64,000 nucleotides of DNA from Sinorhizobium fredii NGR234 (GCF_000018545.1 NC_012587.1:1426001-1490000); one strand, 5' to 3'; positions 25,758-34,395 are shown, counted from the first letter of the stretch. A program made the numbers and translations. Notes: generated by a model from the letters alone, not told the origin.

Positions 25758-27815
25758 ATGCGTCGGCCCGGCATTGCCCCTAGCGAGGAGCGAGCCAAGG
25801 CAGTAATATCACCCTTTGCCCGGCGGGACACGGCTATGGCAACGCTTAGCCTCATTTCGGTCTGCCTCTGCTTGCTGCTTGAGTCCCCCGATGGAGGGCA
25901 CGCAGCCAATGCTGATCGAGTCGGCCCGCACGACATGCTCGAAACGCGCGCTTCGGGACAGGCATTGCGTCGCAGCATAGTCGATACGGCGCCGCTCAAC
26001 GAGATCACGACGATTGCGACACCTGAGACGCCCGGCCTTCCGAGTGCGGGACATCTGTTCGGCGTTGCGCCGGCCCAATACGAAGCCATGAAGCCTCAGT
26101 TCGGGCAGGCAGCGGATGCGGTGGCGCTGGGGCAGGCCGCGGAAGCGTCGATCGACGAGGCAGGTGCGTTGGCTGGGCGCGAACGCGTCAGGAGTGCCGC
26201 ACCGGAGGAAAAGCTCCTCGCGGCGAGCCAGGAAGTCGATGCACCCGGCGGCGTGCAACTGGCTGGCGGCAAGCTGGAGGAAATTCTCCGCCGTGCGTTG
26301 TTGGCGGCGCGAAGAGACCTTGAGGCGATGCGGCGAGTCGCCGAAAAACAGCGCCAAAGAGCCGAAGCACTCGCGCGCGATCTGACGATGATGCTGCAGG
26401 TCGTCGAAGAGTTGGAGGCCAAAGCCGCTGGTGCGATGCGGTCAAAGGCTGCCGCGCTCAGGGCGCGAGACGCCGCGGAAGCGGCCCTGGCGTACGAGAG
26501 ACGGGCGCTTGAGGAAGCGCGGCATAAGCTTGGAGCCTTCGAGCGCGATCTCGCCGTGGCCCGCCAATCGCCCGCTGCCTTGGAGGCCGATGCCGACTTG
26601 GCAGCGGCGGAGAAAGCCGCCGTGCGCGCTCGCCAGGCAGCCGAGGCTGCGGCGAAGCGGGCTGGCGAAGAGCTCGCATTGGAACGCGAGAAGGTAAAGT
26701 CGCTCGCCCGGGAGCTCGACACGGTTCGCCGGAAGCACGAAGCGGCGACGAAGGATAGGGGCAATCCCGCCGTGGCCCCATCGGCTGCCGTCATCGAGCC
26801 GGATGCCGATTTGGCAGCGGCGGAGAAAGCCGCCGTGCGCGCTCGCCAAGCAGCCGAGGCTGCGGCGAAGCGGGCTGGCGAAGAGCTCGCATTGGAACGC
26901 GAGAAGGTAGAGTCGCTCGCCCGGGAGCTTGACACGGTTCGCCGGGAGCGCGCCGCAGCGATGAAGGATAGGGGCAGTCCCGCCGTGGCCCCATCGGCCG
27001 CTGTCCTCGAGCCGGATGCCGACTTGGCAGCAGCGGAGAAAGCCGCCGTGCGCGCTCGCCAGGCAGCGGAGGCTGCGGCGAAGCGGGCTGGCGAAGAGCT
27101 CGCATTGGAACGCGAGAAGGTAGAGTCGCTCGCCCGGGAGCTTGACACGGTTCGCCGGGAGCGCGCCGCAGCGATGAAGGATAGGGGCAGTCCCGCCGTG
27201 GCCCCATCGGCCGCTGTCCTCGAGCCGGATGCCGACTTGGCAGCAGCGGAGAAAGCCGCCGTCGTGCTGGCTGGCCAGATGGCCGAGGCTGCAGCAAAGC
27301 GGGCTGGCGAAGAGCTCGCATTGGAACGCGAGAAGGTAAAGTCGCTCGCTCGGGAACTCGACACGGTTCGCCGGGAGCAGGAAGCAGCGATGAAGGATAG
27401 GGGCAATCCCGCGGTGGCGCCTTCGGTCGCTGTCCTCGAGCCGGATGCCGACCTGGCAGCGGCGGAGAAAGCCGCCGTAGTGCTGGCTGGCCAGATGGCC
27501 GAGGCCGCAGCAAAGCGGGCTGGTGAAGAGCTTGCATTGGAACGAGAGAAGGTAAGATCGCTCGCTAGCGATCTCGACGCGGTTCGCCAGGAACGGGACG
27601 CGGCAAAGAAGCAATTGACCGGAATATTGGCGGCGCAGCAGCGTGCGTCGGAGGACGCAGGCGATCGGGCCGGTGGCCGTGTCCGTGCAGCGCCGCGGAA
27701 AGAAGTTGAAATCCGCAAGACCCGTGTCGAGCGCCGGGCGACGGGTGTCGAGCGTGCACCCAAGCCGCTGCCCGAGGCGCTTCTCCCTAGGCGGCTCCTG
27801 CCTGGCCTTTGGTGA
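25758..27815 (+). CDS. Long coiled-coil protein with five 71-residue repeats
   Basis: I do not recognise a named family. The 685-residue chain starts with a hydrophobic stretch (MATLSLISVCLCLLL, residues 27-41) that may be a signal peptide or anchor. A linker follows, and from about residue 170 a highly charged Ala/Glu/Lys/Arg-rich coiled coil runs to residue 640. Within it are five tandem units (first aligned at 26588, then 26801, 27014, 27227 and 27443; period 213 bp, the last step 216 bp). The units contain DADLAAAEKAAV, KRAGEELALEREKV and SLARELDTVRR. The C-terminal tail is Arg-rich. The ATG at 25758 follows GAGGTGA; the ATG at 25836 is the alternative. It is followed by a Gly-rich secreted protein gene. 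Confidence 0.8.
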   Translation: MRRPGIAPSEERAKAVISPFARRDTAMATLSLISVCLCLLLESPDGGHAANADRVGPHDMLETRASGQALRRSIVDTAPLNEITTIATPETPGLPSAGHLFGVAPAQYEAMKPQFGQAADAVALGQAAEASIDEAGALAGRERVRSAAPEEKLLAASQEVDAPGGVQLAGGKLEEILRRALLAARRDLEAMRRVAEKQRQRAEALARDLTMMLQVVEELEAKAAGAMRSKAAALRARDAAEAALAYERRALEEARHKLGAFERDLAVARQSPAALEADADLAAAEKAAVRARQAAEAAAKRAGEELALEREKVKSLARELDTVRRKHEAATKDRGNPAVAPSAAVIEPDADLAAAEKAAVRARQAAEAAAKRAGEELALEREKVESLARELDTVRRERAAAMKDRGSPAVAPSAAVLEPDADLAAAEKAAVRARQAAEAAAKRAGEELALEREKVESLARELDTVRRERAAAMKDRGSPAVAPSAAVLEPDADLAAAEKAAVVLAGQMAEAAAKRAGEELALEREKVKSLARELDTVRREQEAAMKDRGNPAVAPSVAVLEPDADLAAAEKAAVVLAGQMAEAAAKRAGEELALEREKVRSLASDLDAVRQERDAAKKQLTGILAAQQRASEDAGDRAGGRVRAAPRKEVEIRKTRVERRATGVERAPKPLPEALLPRRLLPGLW
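26588..27655 (+). repeat. Tandem 213-bp repeats inside the coiled-coil gene
   Basis: Five units begin at about 26588, 26801, 27014, 27227 and 27443. Units 2-4 are almost identical at the base level, including silent positions, which suggests recent duplication or gene conversion. Units 4 and 5 carry the variant VVLAGQMAEA in place of VRARQAAEA, adding one codon. All units stay in frame. Confidence 0.9.
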
Positions 27816-27860
27816 AAAAGGGAAGTCGAAGTGTTTCCAGCGCCGATGAGGATTACGGCG

Positions 27861-28751
27861 ATGCGCACATACATGGCTGCTACATTTCTCGTTGCAGTTG
27901 CGTTGGGGATCGCCCCGGTACTTGAACGCGCCGTCGCGGCGGGCGGCAAAGCTGGCGGCTCGTCGGTGAACAGTGCGGGGGGCGGAGTGACGGCCGGGGT
28001 CTCGGCCGGCGCAACGGCCGGACCAAACAGTGGACCTGGCAGCAACACCGGCGGCAAGAGTCATGGCGGTAAGAGTCATGGAAAATCGACCGGAAGCGGA
28101 GTTGGGAGTGGCAAGGTTGGCAAATCTTCAGGAAGCAGTGCAGGAGGCGGAGCAAAGGCCGGCGCATTTGCGAAATCTCGCAGTTGGGTCGGCGGCAACG
28201 CTGGCCATACGAGGGGCGGCAAACCGGCGGGCTCCGGTGGAGGGATAGCGACGTCGAAAGGCAAGGGAGCGCCTCCGAGCGGCGCCTTGACTGGTCTTGC
28301 CCCAGGCCCTGGATCTCCAAAAAGGAGCGGCATTCCAAAGAGTGCCCGTGCGGGAGCGATTGCCGGCATTGCTTCCGCGACAGGCGTACAGCCACCCATC
28401 CGCCTGCCTTCTACGCTGTGGCCGCTAAAGGGGTCTGGCGAGCGCGGCGAATACCAACAAGGCCTTTTGGGCGATGCCGTGACGGACCCGATGACAACGG
28501 GAGCGATTACGGATGGACCAGGCGCCGTGATTCGCACCTGCCTCCAGGCGATCACGTCGGCTGCATTGCCCCTTGGTGCCGTGCGCATACGCGCCGCCGG
28601 CGCCGGTCCTGCCGTCTCGACACGCGATGGCGGGCTCACGGCCCCGATTGCGGTGCGCATAGAATATGCAGGACGCGGCGCCATCGAAGTCCGTCAGGCG
28701 CGGGTGAGGTGCCATCTCGACCCGAACGGTACGGTCGTCGCCGTGACTTAG
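27861..28751 (+). CDS. Gly/Ser-rich secreted protein with a conserved C-terminal domain
   Basis: This protein of about 296 residues has a signal peptide (MAATFLVAVALGIAPVLERA...) and a low-complexity Gly/Ser/Lys/Ala section to about residue 150. The last 75 residues form a folded-looking domain (CLQAITSAALPLGAVRI...APIAVRIEYAGRGAIEVRQA...C). The same domain pattern occurs in the protein at 29020-29379. GAGGA lies 8 bases before the ATG at 27861. The stop TAG is the first three bases of a palindromic repeat, so the original C-terminus may have been longer. It lies 45 bp after the coiled-coil gene and probably shares its transcript. Confidence 0.75.
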   Translation: MRTYMAATFLVAVALGIAPVLERAVAAGGKAGGSSVNSAGGGVTAGVSAGATAGPNSGPGSNTGGKSHGGKSHGKSTGSGVGSGKVGKSSGSSAGGGAKAGAFAKSRSWVGGNAGHTRGGKPAGSGGGIATSKGKGAPPSGALTGLAPGPGSPKRSGIPKSARAGAIAGIASATGVQPPIRLPSTLWPLKGSGERGEYQQGLLGDAVTDPMTTGAITDGPGAVIRTCLQAITSAALPLGAVRIRAAGAGPAVSTRDGGLTAPIAVRIEYAGRGAIEVRQARVRCHLDPNGTVVAVT

Positions 28752-28861
28752 AGCGGGATGAGGAAAAGTGTACGCGGTTTTCCGCCCGCATCCCGCTCTA
28801 ACCCATTAGAATCGATCACGTTTATGACTTGGGTCGATTCGACCCAAGTCATCGTGATCTA
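28749..28861. repeat. Palindromic intergenic repeat beginning TAGAGCGGGATG
   Basis: Two nested palindromes are present: TAGAGCGGGATG (28749-28760) with CATCCCGCTCTA (28789-28800), then GATCACG...CGTGATC with the inner GACTTGGGTCGA / TCGACCCAAGTC. The first three bases are the stop codon of the preceding gene. The left arm is shared with the repeat at 46545. Confidence 0.8.
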
Positions 28862-29019
28862 AGCGAAGCGGTCGTCCCGCAACGCGTCCCTGCCGACTGC
28901 GACGCGTCGAGACCTTGCCACGGAGTATCCTCCTTCCATCCGTCAAAAGGCGCACTGCTATTTTGCTGCACAGACACGCTAGAATAGCCGGTCACATTCT
29001 TGGAAAAGGACTACAGGCC

Positions 29020-29379
29020 ATGAACACGATCGGAATGCTCAGCGCCGCCGTGCTTTTTCTCGCCGGTCCGGCCTTCGCGGCCGATTTGCTGCCGGAACCG
29101 GTAACGCCGGTCAGCCACGGCATTTCTCCGGCCGACCAGCCGACCGTCGACCGTTGCAACGAGGCGATCGCCCAATGGGCCGCGCCATACAATCCGGCTG
29201 CCATCGAGACCAGCCTCGCCGAGCCGGTACGCGCGGGCGATGCCGGTGCGCGGACCGCCACGCTCGACGTCAAGATCGACTACCTGCGCCAGGGTGGCGT
29301 CGAGCCGCGTTCGGCGACCATCGCCTGCACGGTAGCATCCGACGGCGAGGTGAATGTCGCTGTCATCAAGGAAGGGTAA
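29020..29379 (+). CDS. Small secreted protein sharing a domain with the Gly-rich protein
   Basis: This 119-residue protein has a clear signal peptide (MLSAAVLFLAGPAFAA). The mature domain (RCNEAIAQWAAPYNPAAI, then TATLDVKIDYLRQGG and EPRSATIACTV) aligns by pattern with the C-terminal domain of the protein at 27861-28751: one Cys at each end, an Ile-Tyr strand, and a final V-x-V strand. The two cysteines may form a disulfide. AAGGA lies about 10 bases before the ATG. The function is unknown. Confidence 0.75.
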   Translation: MNTIGMLSAAVLFLAGPAFAADLLPEPVTPVSHGISPADQPTVDRCNEAIAQWAAPYNPAAIETSLAEPVRAGDAGARTATLDVKIDYLRQGGVEPRSATIACTVASDGEVNVAVIKEG

Positions 29380-29541
29380 GACGGGAAACGCCGCAGCGAC
29401 GTGCGTCTGCGGCTCCTCTGTAGTGGGCGGTTGGTGCCGCCTGGGCTCGGACCGGGTCAGGCGGTGCGCGTGGATCACCATGCGGCGCCAATGCCGATCA
29501 GACGCAGGGCAGCCGAACAAGTATTGGAAAAATTTAGAGAA

Positions 29542-29616
29542 TGGCACGCCCAACGGGACTCGAACCCGTGTTACCGCCGTGAAAGGGCGGCGTCCTAACC
29601 GCTAGACGATGGGCGC
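29542..29616 (-). tRNA. tRNA-Glu (UUC)
   Basis: This gene is 75 nt with encoded CCA, anticodon loop CTTTCAC, acceptor GCGCCCA / TGGGCGT with a G-U first pair, and discriminator G. It is identical to the copy at 29835. Confidence 0.96.
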
Positions 29617-29675
29617 CCAGCACGGTGTTAAACCGTGCCAGTCAGCAGCTTGTGCACACTGCAAGACGAGGTGGC

Positions 29676-29704
29676 TTATAGAGAGGGCTTGGCGTTCACG
29701 CAAG
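29676..29704 (-). promoter_or_regulatory. Promoter of the tRNA-Glu at 29542
   Basis: On the minus strand CTTGCG, 17 bases, CTATAA, then the leader GCCACCTCGTCTTGCAG. It is the same arrangement as upstream of two other tRNA-Glu genes in the window. Confidence 0.88.
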
Positions 29705-29834
29705 TCGTCTGAAGCAATATTTTTGATTTTTCTGCGGAAATTTAAGAGCATCACCTTAGGCGCCTGTCGCGCATAAGCATAGACGCGCCTTGGGCTGAAA
29801 TGCCGAAGTATCTGCAAGTATTAGCTAAGGAGAG

Positions 29835-29909
29835 TGGCACGCCCAACGGGACTCGAACCCGTGTTACCGCCGTGAAAGGGCGGCGTCCTAACCGCTAGAC
29901 GATGGGCGC
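29835..29909 (-). tRNA. tRNA-Glu (UUC)
   Basis: This is a 75-nt tRNA identical to that at 29542, with anticodon UUC and CCA encoded. Each of the two has its own promoter, so they are separate transcription units. Confidence 0.96.
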
Positions 29910-29968
29910 CCAGCTTGCGGCGACCTTTTTGTGTCGGAAAGACGCGAGGCGCTGCAAGACGAGGTGGC

Positions 29969-29997
29969 TTATAGAGAGCACTTCGGATTCCCGCAAG
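29969..29997 (-). promoter_or_regulatory. Promoter of the tRNA-Glu at 29835
   Basis: On the minus strand CTTGCG, 17 bases, CTATAA, followed by the conserved leader GCCACCTCGTCTTGCAG. It matches the Sinorhizobium housekeeping consensus CTTGAC-N17-CTATAT closely. Confidence 0.88.
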
Positions 29998-30047
29998 CGG
30001 CAAATCGCACTTTTTCTCAGAAAAATTGACATCGCCGCCGGCGACCT

Positions 30048-31433
30048 TCAGCCGTTGCGACGGCGGCAGCGCCAGTTCCAATCACGCTGCCGGCCGATGT
30101 CGATATGAACCGATTCGGTATGGCAATACGTACCGACACCGCCGCGGCCAGGCAGGCTCCTGAGATAGTCGGCGAGGTCCCACTTGCTGACGCCCTTGAC
30201 CTGAATGTCGGCCGCTTCGCAGCGCGTGTGAAGCGATTGGCGTTTCCGGTTGACCTTGATCGGGCGAAGGCCCGATGTGACCATCACCTTCTGGCCGTAA
30301 TGCCGCTCCACGTTTTTCAGCATCTCCATGAGTGCCGGTTTGAAACAGCCGGTTTCCACGCTCTCCGTCTGCAAGATGAGTCCGCTTGGTGCGAGGCGGG
30401 CAAGGCCCGAGAGATTGGCGACCTCGACAGGCGCGTCATCCTCTTCACCCGCGTGGTCGGCGTGGTCCATGTTGAACAGCGGATTGAGCTTGACGCCCGG
30501 CAGCGCCGTGTAGGCGAGCGAGGCGACCTGCGGCTCAGGCGCGTTGCCGGTCGTGATGGTCCGCTTCGCTGTGGCATCCGCGTCGCTTTCGTCGCTGCTC
30601 CGCAGATTCGGCTTGCGTTTTTTGGCGGCAAAGAGACTTGCGAGCGTCCAACTCTTGGCCGTCTGCTGCGGGTTCTTCTCGTCGCGCTCGGGCGAGGTGG
30701 GCTGAGCGGGGTCCGCCAAAGGCGGCGCCACCTGCCCGGTCGATGCGACTTCGACCGCCTGCAAGGGAGCGGATGTCTCGCCGGCACGCGCCGCCTGCGG
30801 GCTCGTCGGCAAGGGCACTGCGGAAGGAAGGTCTGCCGCGCTGGTAGTGCTCGCTGTGCCAGGCTGCGCGCCCGTCGGAGTCGCGTTGCTCGCGCCTTCC
30901 TGGTCCGGCAAGACGGGCGGAGTGGCCGGCTGAGCGCGACCGAAAAGGCTGTTGCTCGTCGCGTTCACTCCCGAACGGGCAGCAGCGCCGGACGGTGCTC
31001 CGGAGGGCTCATCGGCGCTTGCAGGCACGCTGCCAGTAACGGTCGACTGCCCGTAAATGCTCGACGACGTGGCGTTGAGGCCGGTGCTCTGCATCGTCAG
31101 GCCCTGTTGCAAAGCGGCCGTATCCGCATGGCCAGCGGAATCCTCTGTTTCCTGTTGAGCGGTTTTGCCTGCGCCGGACGCGGCGGGCTGGTCATCGGGA
31201 AGCCCGCCGTCCGAGTTCGGCGTCGCGGCGCTCGATGAAGCAGCGGCTTGCTGCGTTTCGACCAGATTGGCGCCGTTGCCGTCCGCGACCGCCGAGACGC
31301 ATCCGCTTAGCGTAAGGAGTGATATTGAGAACGCCGCGGCGCGCCCGACCGAAAGGAGCGCGCATCTCGAGTCCAACTGTTGCAACGTCTTATCCCCGCT
31401 CTCCGCGCATGCCTGGGATTCACCCATCGACAT
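30048..31433 (-). CDS. Lipoprotein peptidase of the M15A/YcbK (DUF882-like) type
   Basis: This 461-residue protein has a lipoprotein-type signal (SISLLTLSGC, Cys near residue 45). It is followed by about 290 residues of Ala/Pro/Thr/Ser-rich linker with recurring ATSSSIYGQ / ATSNSLFGR motifs. The C-terminal domain (about residues 350-455) carries VTSGLRP, SLHTRCEAADIQ and ESVHIDIG, the His/Asp/His zinc pattern of M15A D-Ala-D-Ala carboxypeptidases. Its likely substrate is peptidoglycan cross-links in the periplasm. The C-terminus is Arg-rich. The long disordered linker is unusual. Confidence 0.8.
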   Translation of the reverse strand: MSMGESQACAESGDKTLQQLDSRCALLSVGRAAAFSISLLTLSGCVSAVADGNGANLVETQQAAASSSAATPNSDGGLPDDQPAASGAGKTAQQETEDSAGHADTAALQQGLTMQSTGLNATSSSIYGQSTVTGSVPASADEPSGAPSGAAARSGVNATSNSLFGRAQPATPPVLPDQEGASNATPTGAQPGTASTTSAADLPSAVPLPTSPQAARAGETSAPLQAVEVASTGQVAPPLADPAQPTSPERDEKNPQQTAKSWTLASLFAAKKRKPNLRSSDESDADATAKRTITTGNAPEPQVASLAYTALPGVKLNPLFNMDHADHAGEEDDAPVEVANLSGLARLAPSGLILQTESVETGCFKPALMEMLKNVERHYGQKVMVTSGLRPIKVNRKRQSLHTRCEAADIQVKGVSKWDLADYLRSLPGRGGVGTYCHTESVHIDIGRQRDWNWRCRRRNG

Positions 31434-31892
31434 GCATCAAGTCTCAGTTCCGAAACATTGCCCAGAACAGACAACTTTTCTCTCGCGGCGAGAAATTCTC
31501 CCGCCACGGGAAGGTCAGGCCAAGTAAAGGGCTACGATGCCGCAATTTGATTGCGAAGCATAACCCCGTTTCAACTATGGCGCGGAAATTAGTAGATGCC
31601 GCGCAATTTGTAAACTGGCGCTAACCCTTCCGACTTCACAAAAGATATGCAAAGGCCCGGCGCGTTGGCCGGGCCTTGAGATCGCGATCGCCAGCCGCTG
31701 CGGCTGATCTTCAAACTCGGTCCTGCGCGCCGTGCCGAACCGGCCTACAGCGGCTGCGCATTCAGACGCGCGAGGTTCGCTGTATCACATTGACGTGCCG
31801 CATGATTTCGTTCCGGAGTACGTCTCCGATCACGGAAATCATGCGATACCAGTCGCACCTTCCAATCTTGAGAGGTCCGGGTTGCGCGAGGC
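31434..31892. other. Intergenic region between the peptidase gene and gloA
   Basis: No gene is supported in this stretch. At 31651-31677 there is a strong hairpin (AAGGCCCGGC / GCCGGGCCTT) without a proper T run, perhaps a terminator or structured leader. The part near 31434-31620 is AT-richer and should hold the promoter of the minus-strand peptidase gene. Confidence 0.4.
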
Positions 31893-32333
31893 TTACCAGG
31901 CGCCGGTGTTGCCCATGGAGGCCCAGGGCTCCTGTGCCGAGAGGTGCTCTCCCTTCTGCAAGATCTCGATCGAAATGCCGTCGGGCGAGCGGACAAAGGC
32001 CATGTGACCGTCGCGGGGCGGTCGGTTGATCGTCACGCCATTATCCATCAGGTGCTTGCAAAAGGCGTAGATGTCATCGACCTCATAGGCGAGGTGACCA
32101 AAATTGCGTCCACCGGTATAGTCCTCGGTGTCCCAGTTGTAGGTGAGTTCAAGGCAAGGCGATACCTCTGCTTTGGCACGGTCGAGGTCACCAGGTGCCG
32201 CGAGGAAGACGAGCGTGAAGCGGCCTTTCTCGTTCTCGTATCGGCGAATTTCCTGGAGGCCGAACAGCGTGCAATAGAAATGGAGAGCCTGGTCGAGGTC
32301 CTTTACACGAACCATCGTGTGCAGATAGCGCAT
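31893..32333 (-). CDS. gloA: Lactoylglutathione lyase (glyoxalase I)
   Basis: This 146-residue VOC-fold enzyme isomerises the methylglyoxal-glutathione adduct. Metal ligands are visible as His6 (HTMVRVKD), Glu57 (LELTYNWD), the His of FGHLAYEVDD and the Glu of IEILQKGEH. The length is standard. The ATG at 32333 gives the canonical MRYLHTMVRV start; the frame opens a little further upstream. Confidence 0.94.
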   Translation of the reverse strand: MRYLHTMVRVKDLDQALHFYCTLFGLQEIRRYENEKGRFTLVFLAAPGDLDRAKAEVSPCLELTYNWDTEDYTGGRNFGHLAYEVDDIYAFCKHLMDNGVTINRPPRDGHMAFVRSPDGISIEILQKGEHLSAQEPWASMGNTGAW

Positions 32334-32526
32334 TGGATTGTCCCTGTTTTGCCGAAGATGGCGTATACTTAAGCGACAGCAAGCCAGAGGCAAGCCTGCG
32401 GCCCCATAAATGACCCCGGCCAATTTATGTCGAGGGACTTGCGCATGCGCAGCGGGACGATGTTATTCTGGTCCATAAGAATCAGTTAACCGTATCGAGA
32501 GTTGCGCGTAACGAGGGGCTGGGAGA

Positions 32527-33105
32527 ATGGCGGACAGAACATCTTCAAAAGGCGTCATCGAGAATGACGGCCTTGGCAATGACGCTCTTGATCTCGTTGA
32601 GATCACCGGTGTCATCAAGTGGTTCGACGTCGCCAAGGGCTTCGGCTTCATCGTTCCCGACAACGGCATGCAGGATGTCCTGCTGCACGTCACCTGCCTG
32701 AGGCGCGACGGCTACCAGACCGTGCTGGAAGGCGCGCGTGTCGTCGCACTTATTCAAAAGCGCGAGCGCGGTTACCAGGCCTTCCGCATTCTCTCCATGG
32801 ATCAGTCGACGGCGGTTCACCCCTCGCAACTCCCGCCGGTGCGCACCCATGTCCAGGTGACGCCGACGAGTGGGCTGGAACGGGTGCTTGTCAAGTGGTT
32901 CAACCGGACCAAGGGCTTCGGCTTCCTGACGCGCGGCGAGGGGACCGAGGACATCTTCGTGCATATGGAAACCCTCCGCCGTTTTGGCCTGACGGAACTG
33001 CGCCCCGGCCAGGTGGTGCTGTGCCGCTTCGGTGACGGAGAGAAGGGGTTGATGGCTGCTGAGATCCATCCGGACGGCCCGACACCGACCAATCGGTCAC
33101 ATTGA
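32527..33105 (+). CDS. Protein with two cold-shock domains
   Basis: This 192-residue protein contains two cold-shock domains. The first (residues about 27-95) has GVIKWFDVAKGFGFI and DVLLHV. The second (about 118-185) has LVKWFNRTKGFGFL and DIFVHM. The RNP1/RNP2 motifs are intact in both. Such proteins bind single-stranded nucleic acids and may melt mRNA structure. Its stop overlaps the start of the DUF192 gene (TGATG), so they are co-translated. Confidence 0.92.
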   Translation: MADRTSSKGVIENDGLGNDALDLVEITGVIKWFDVAKGFGFIVPDNGMQDVLLHVTCLRRDGYQTVLEGARVVALIQKRERGYQAFRILSMDQSTAVHPSQLPPVRTHVQVTPTSGLERVLVKWFNRTKGFGFLTRGEGTEDIFVHMETLRRFGLTELRPGQVVLCRFGDGEKGLMAAEIHPDGPTPTNRSH

Positions 33106-33590
33106 TGCGCATGCTTCGTGGCCTCGTTGCGAGAAGCGCCATTGCGGCGCTTTTTTTGTTGTCGCTGTCCGTCTTGTCGCTCGCCGCGGACGTCGCCTTC
33201 GAAACGGACAGGATTAGGCTCCTCACCGGCGGGGGGCAGGCCCATGACCTCACCGTCGAACTGGCAATCGCACCGGAGCAGCGCGAGCATGGTCTGATGT
33301 TTCGCCGTCAGATGGCGCCGGATCACGGCATGCTGTTCGATTTCGGCGAGACGCGGCGGGTGATGATGTGGATGAGGAACACCTATCTGCCCCTCGACAT
33401 GCTTTTCATCGCCGAGGACGGCACCATCCGCACCATTCATGAGAACGCCGTTCCTCTGTCCGATGCGATCATCGATTCGAAGGAGGCGGTCGCCTTCGTG
33501 CTCGAGCTCAACGCCGGAACGGTGAAACGGCTCGGCATAAGGCCGGCCGACCGGATCACCGGCGCACGCATTCCGGCCGGGGCGCGCTGA
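33105..33590 (+). CDS. Exported DUF192 protein
   Basis: This 161-residue protein has an N-terminal signal peptide (SAIAALFLLSLSVLSLAA) and a DUF192 domain: ELAIAPEQREHGLMFRRQM, then GMLFDFG, MMWMRNTYLPLDMLFI and AVAFVLELNAGTVKRLGI. The family is a small beta-barrel of unknown function. The ATG at 33105 overlaps the upstream stop. Pairing with a double cold-shock gene is common in rhizobia as far as I recall, but has no known functional reason. Confidence 0.9.
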   Translation: MRMLRGLVARSAIAALFLLSLSVLSLAADVAFETDRIRLLTGGGQAHDLTVELAIAPEQREHGLMFRRQMAPDHGMLFDFGETRRVMMWMRNTYLPLDMLFIAEDGTIRTIHENAVPLSDAIIDSKEAVAFVLELNAGTVKRLGIRPADRITGARIPAGAR

Positions 33591-33664
33591 GCCGGGTCCT
33601 GCAGCATGACCAAATTTGCTGTTGCAGGTGGCAGGCGAAGCGTGTATCTCCGCCTTCGTCGGCT

Positions 33665-33741
<77 letters not shown>

Positions 33742-33980
33742 CTTAACCATTTGATTTAAAAATACAATTTATGTCGGCAGCGGGCATCCCCGCCAGCTGC
33801 TGCACCCACTTGAAAAAGCTGCATTTTCCTGTCGGAAGTCATTCCGTTTTAAATCATTCTGCGCTAAGGGAAGATGAAGCATGGGGCAGAAACTGCCTCG
33901 CAGCGCATGGTGTTGCGGATGGAAAGCGATCCGGGCAAGACCATGATCACAGTCCGAGAGACGGGAGCCGTTTGAAAGCA

Positions 33981-34286
33981 ATGTCCGCGAAGATCTATCG
34001 TCCCGCGAAGACAGCCATGCAGTCCGGCAAGGCCAAGACGCATCTGTGGGTGCTGGAGTTCGATCAGGAGAAGCCGCGCACCATCGATCCGATCATGGGG
34101 TACACGAGTTCCGGCGACATGCGGCAGCAGTTGCGGCTGACCTTCGAGAGCGCTGAGCAGGCGATCGCCTATGCCGAACGCAACGGCATCGATTACCGCG
34201 TCATCGCGCCGAAGGACGCGACGCGCAAGAGTGTGTCCTATTCGGACAATTTCCGTTTCAACCGGATGCAGCCCTGGACCCACTGA
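33981..34286 (+). CDS. ETC complex I subunit conserved region protein (NDUFS4-like)
   Basis: This 101-residue protein is homologous to the mitochondrial 18-kDa NDUFS4 accessory subunit: KIYRPAKTAMQSGKAKTHLW, DPIMGYTSSGDM and VIAPKDATRKSVSYSDNFR are family hallmarks. It attaches to the peripheral arm of complex I in alphaproteobacteria. It stands alone between tRNA-Pro and tRNA-Arg. Confidence 0.93.
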   Translation: MSAKIYRPAKTAMQSGKAKTHLWVLEFDQEKPRTIDPIMGYTSSGDMRQQLRLTFESAEQAIAYAERNGIDYRVIAPKDATRKSVSYSDNFRFNRMQPWTH

Positions 34287-34318
34287 GGTCCGCGGCAAGG
34301 CCGGGCGACCGGCCCGAC

Positions 34319-34395
<77 letters not shown>

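Noticed and set aside
26588..27655. Regular repeats considered as a CRISPR array
   Set aside because: The unit is 213 bp, coding and in frame, with no short repeats separated by unique spacers and no cas genes.
26096..28057. A 653-codon minus-strand open frame opposite the coiled-coil gene
   Set aside because: It is Ser/Ala/Arg-rich, has no family features, and is a by-product of the GC-rich repeats. The plus frame has heptad-like sequence, a hydrophobic N-terminal segment and a ribosome site.
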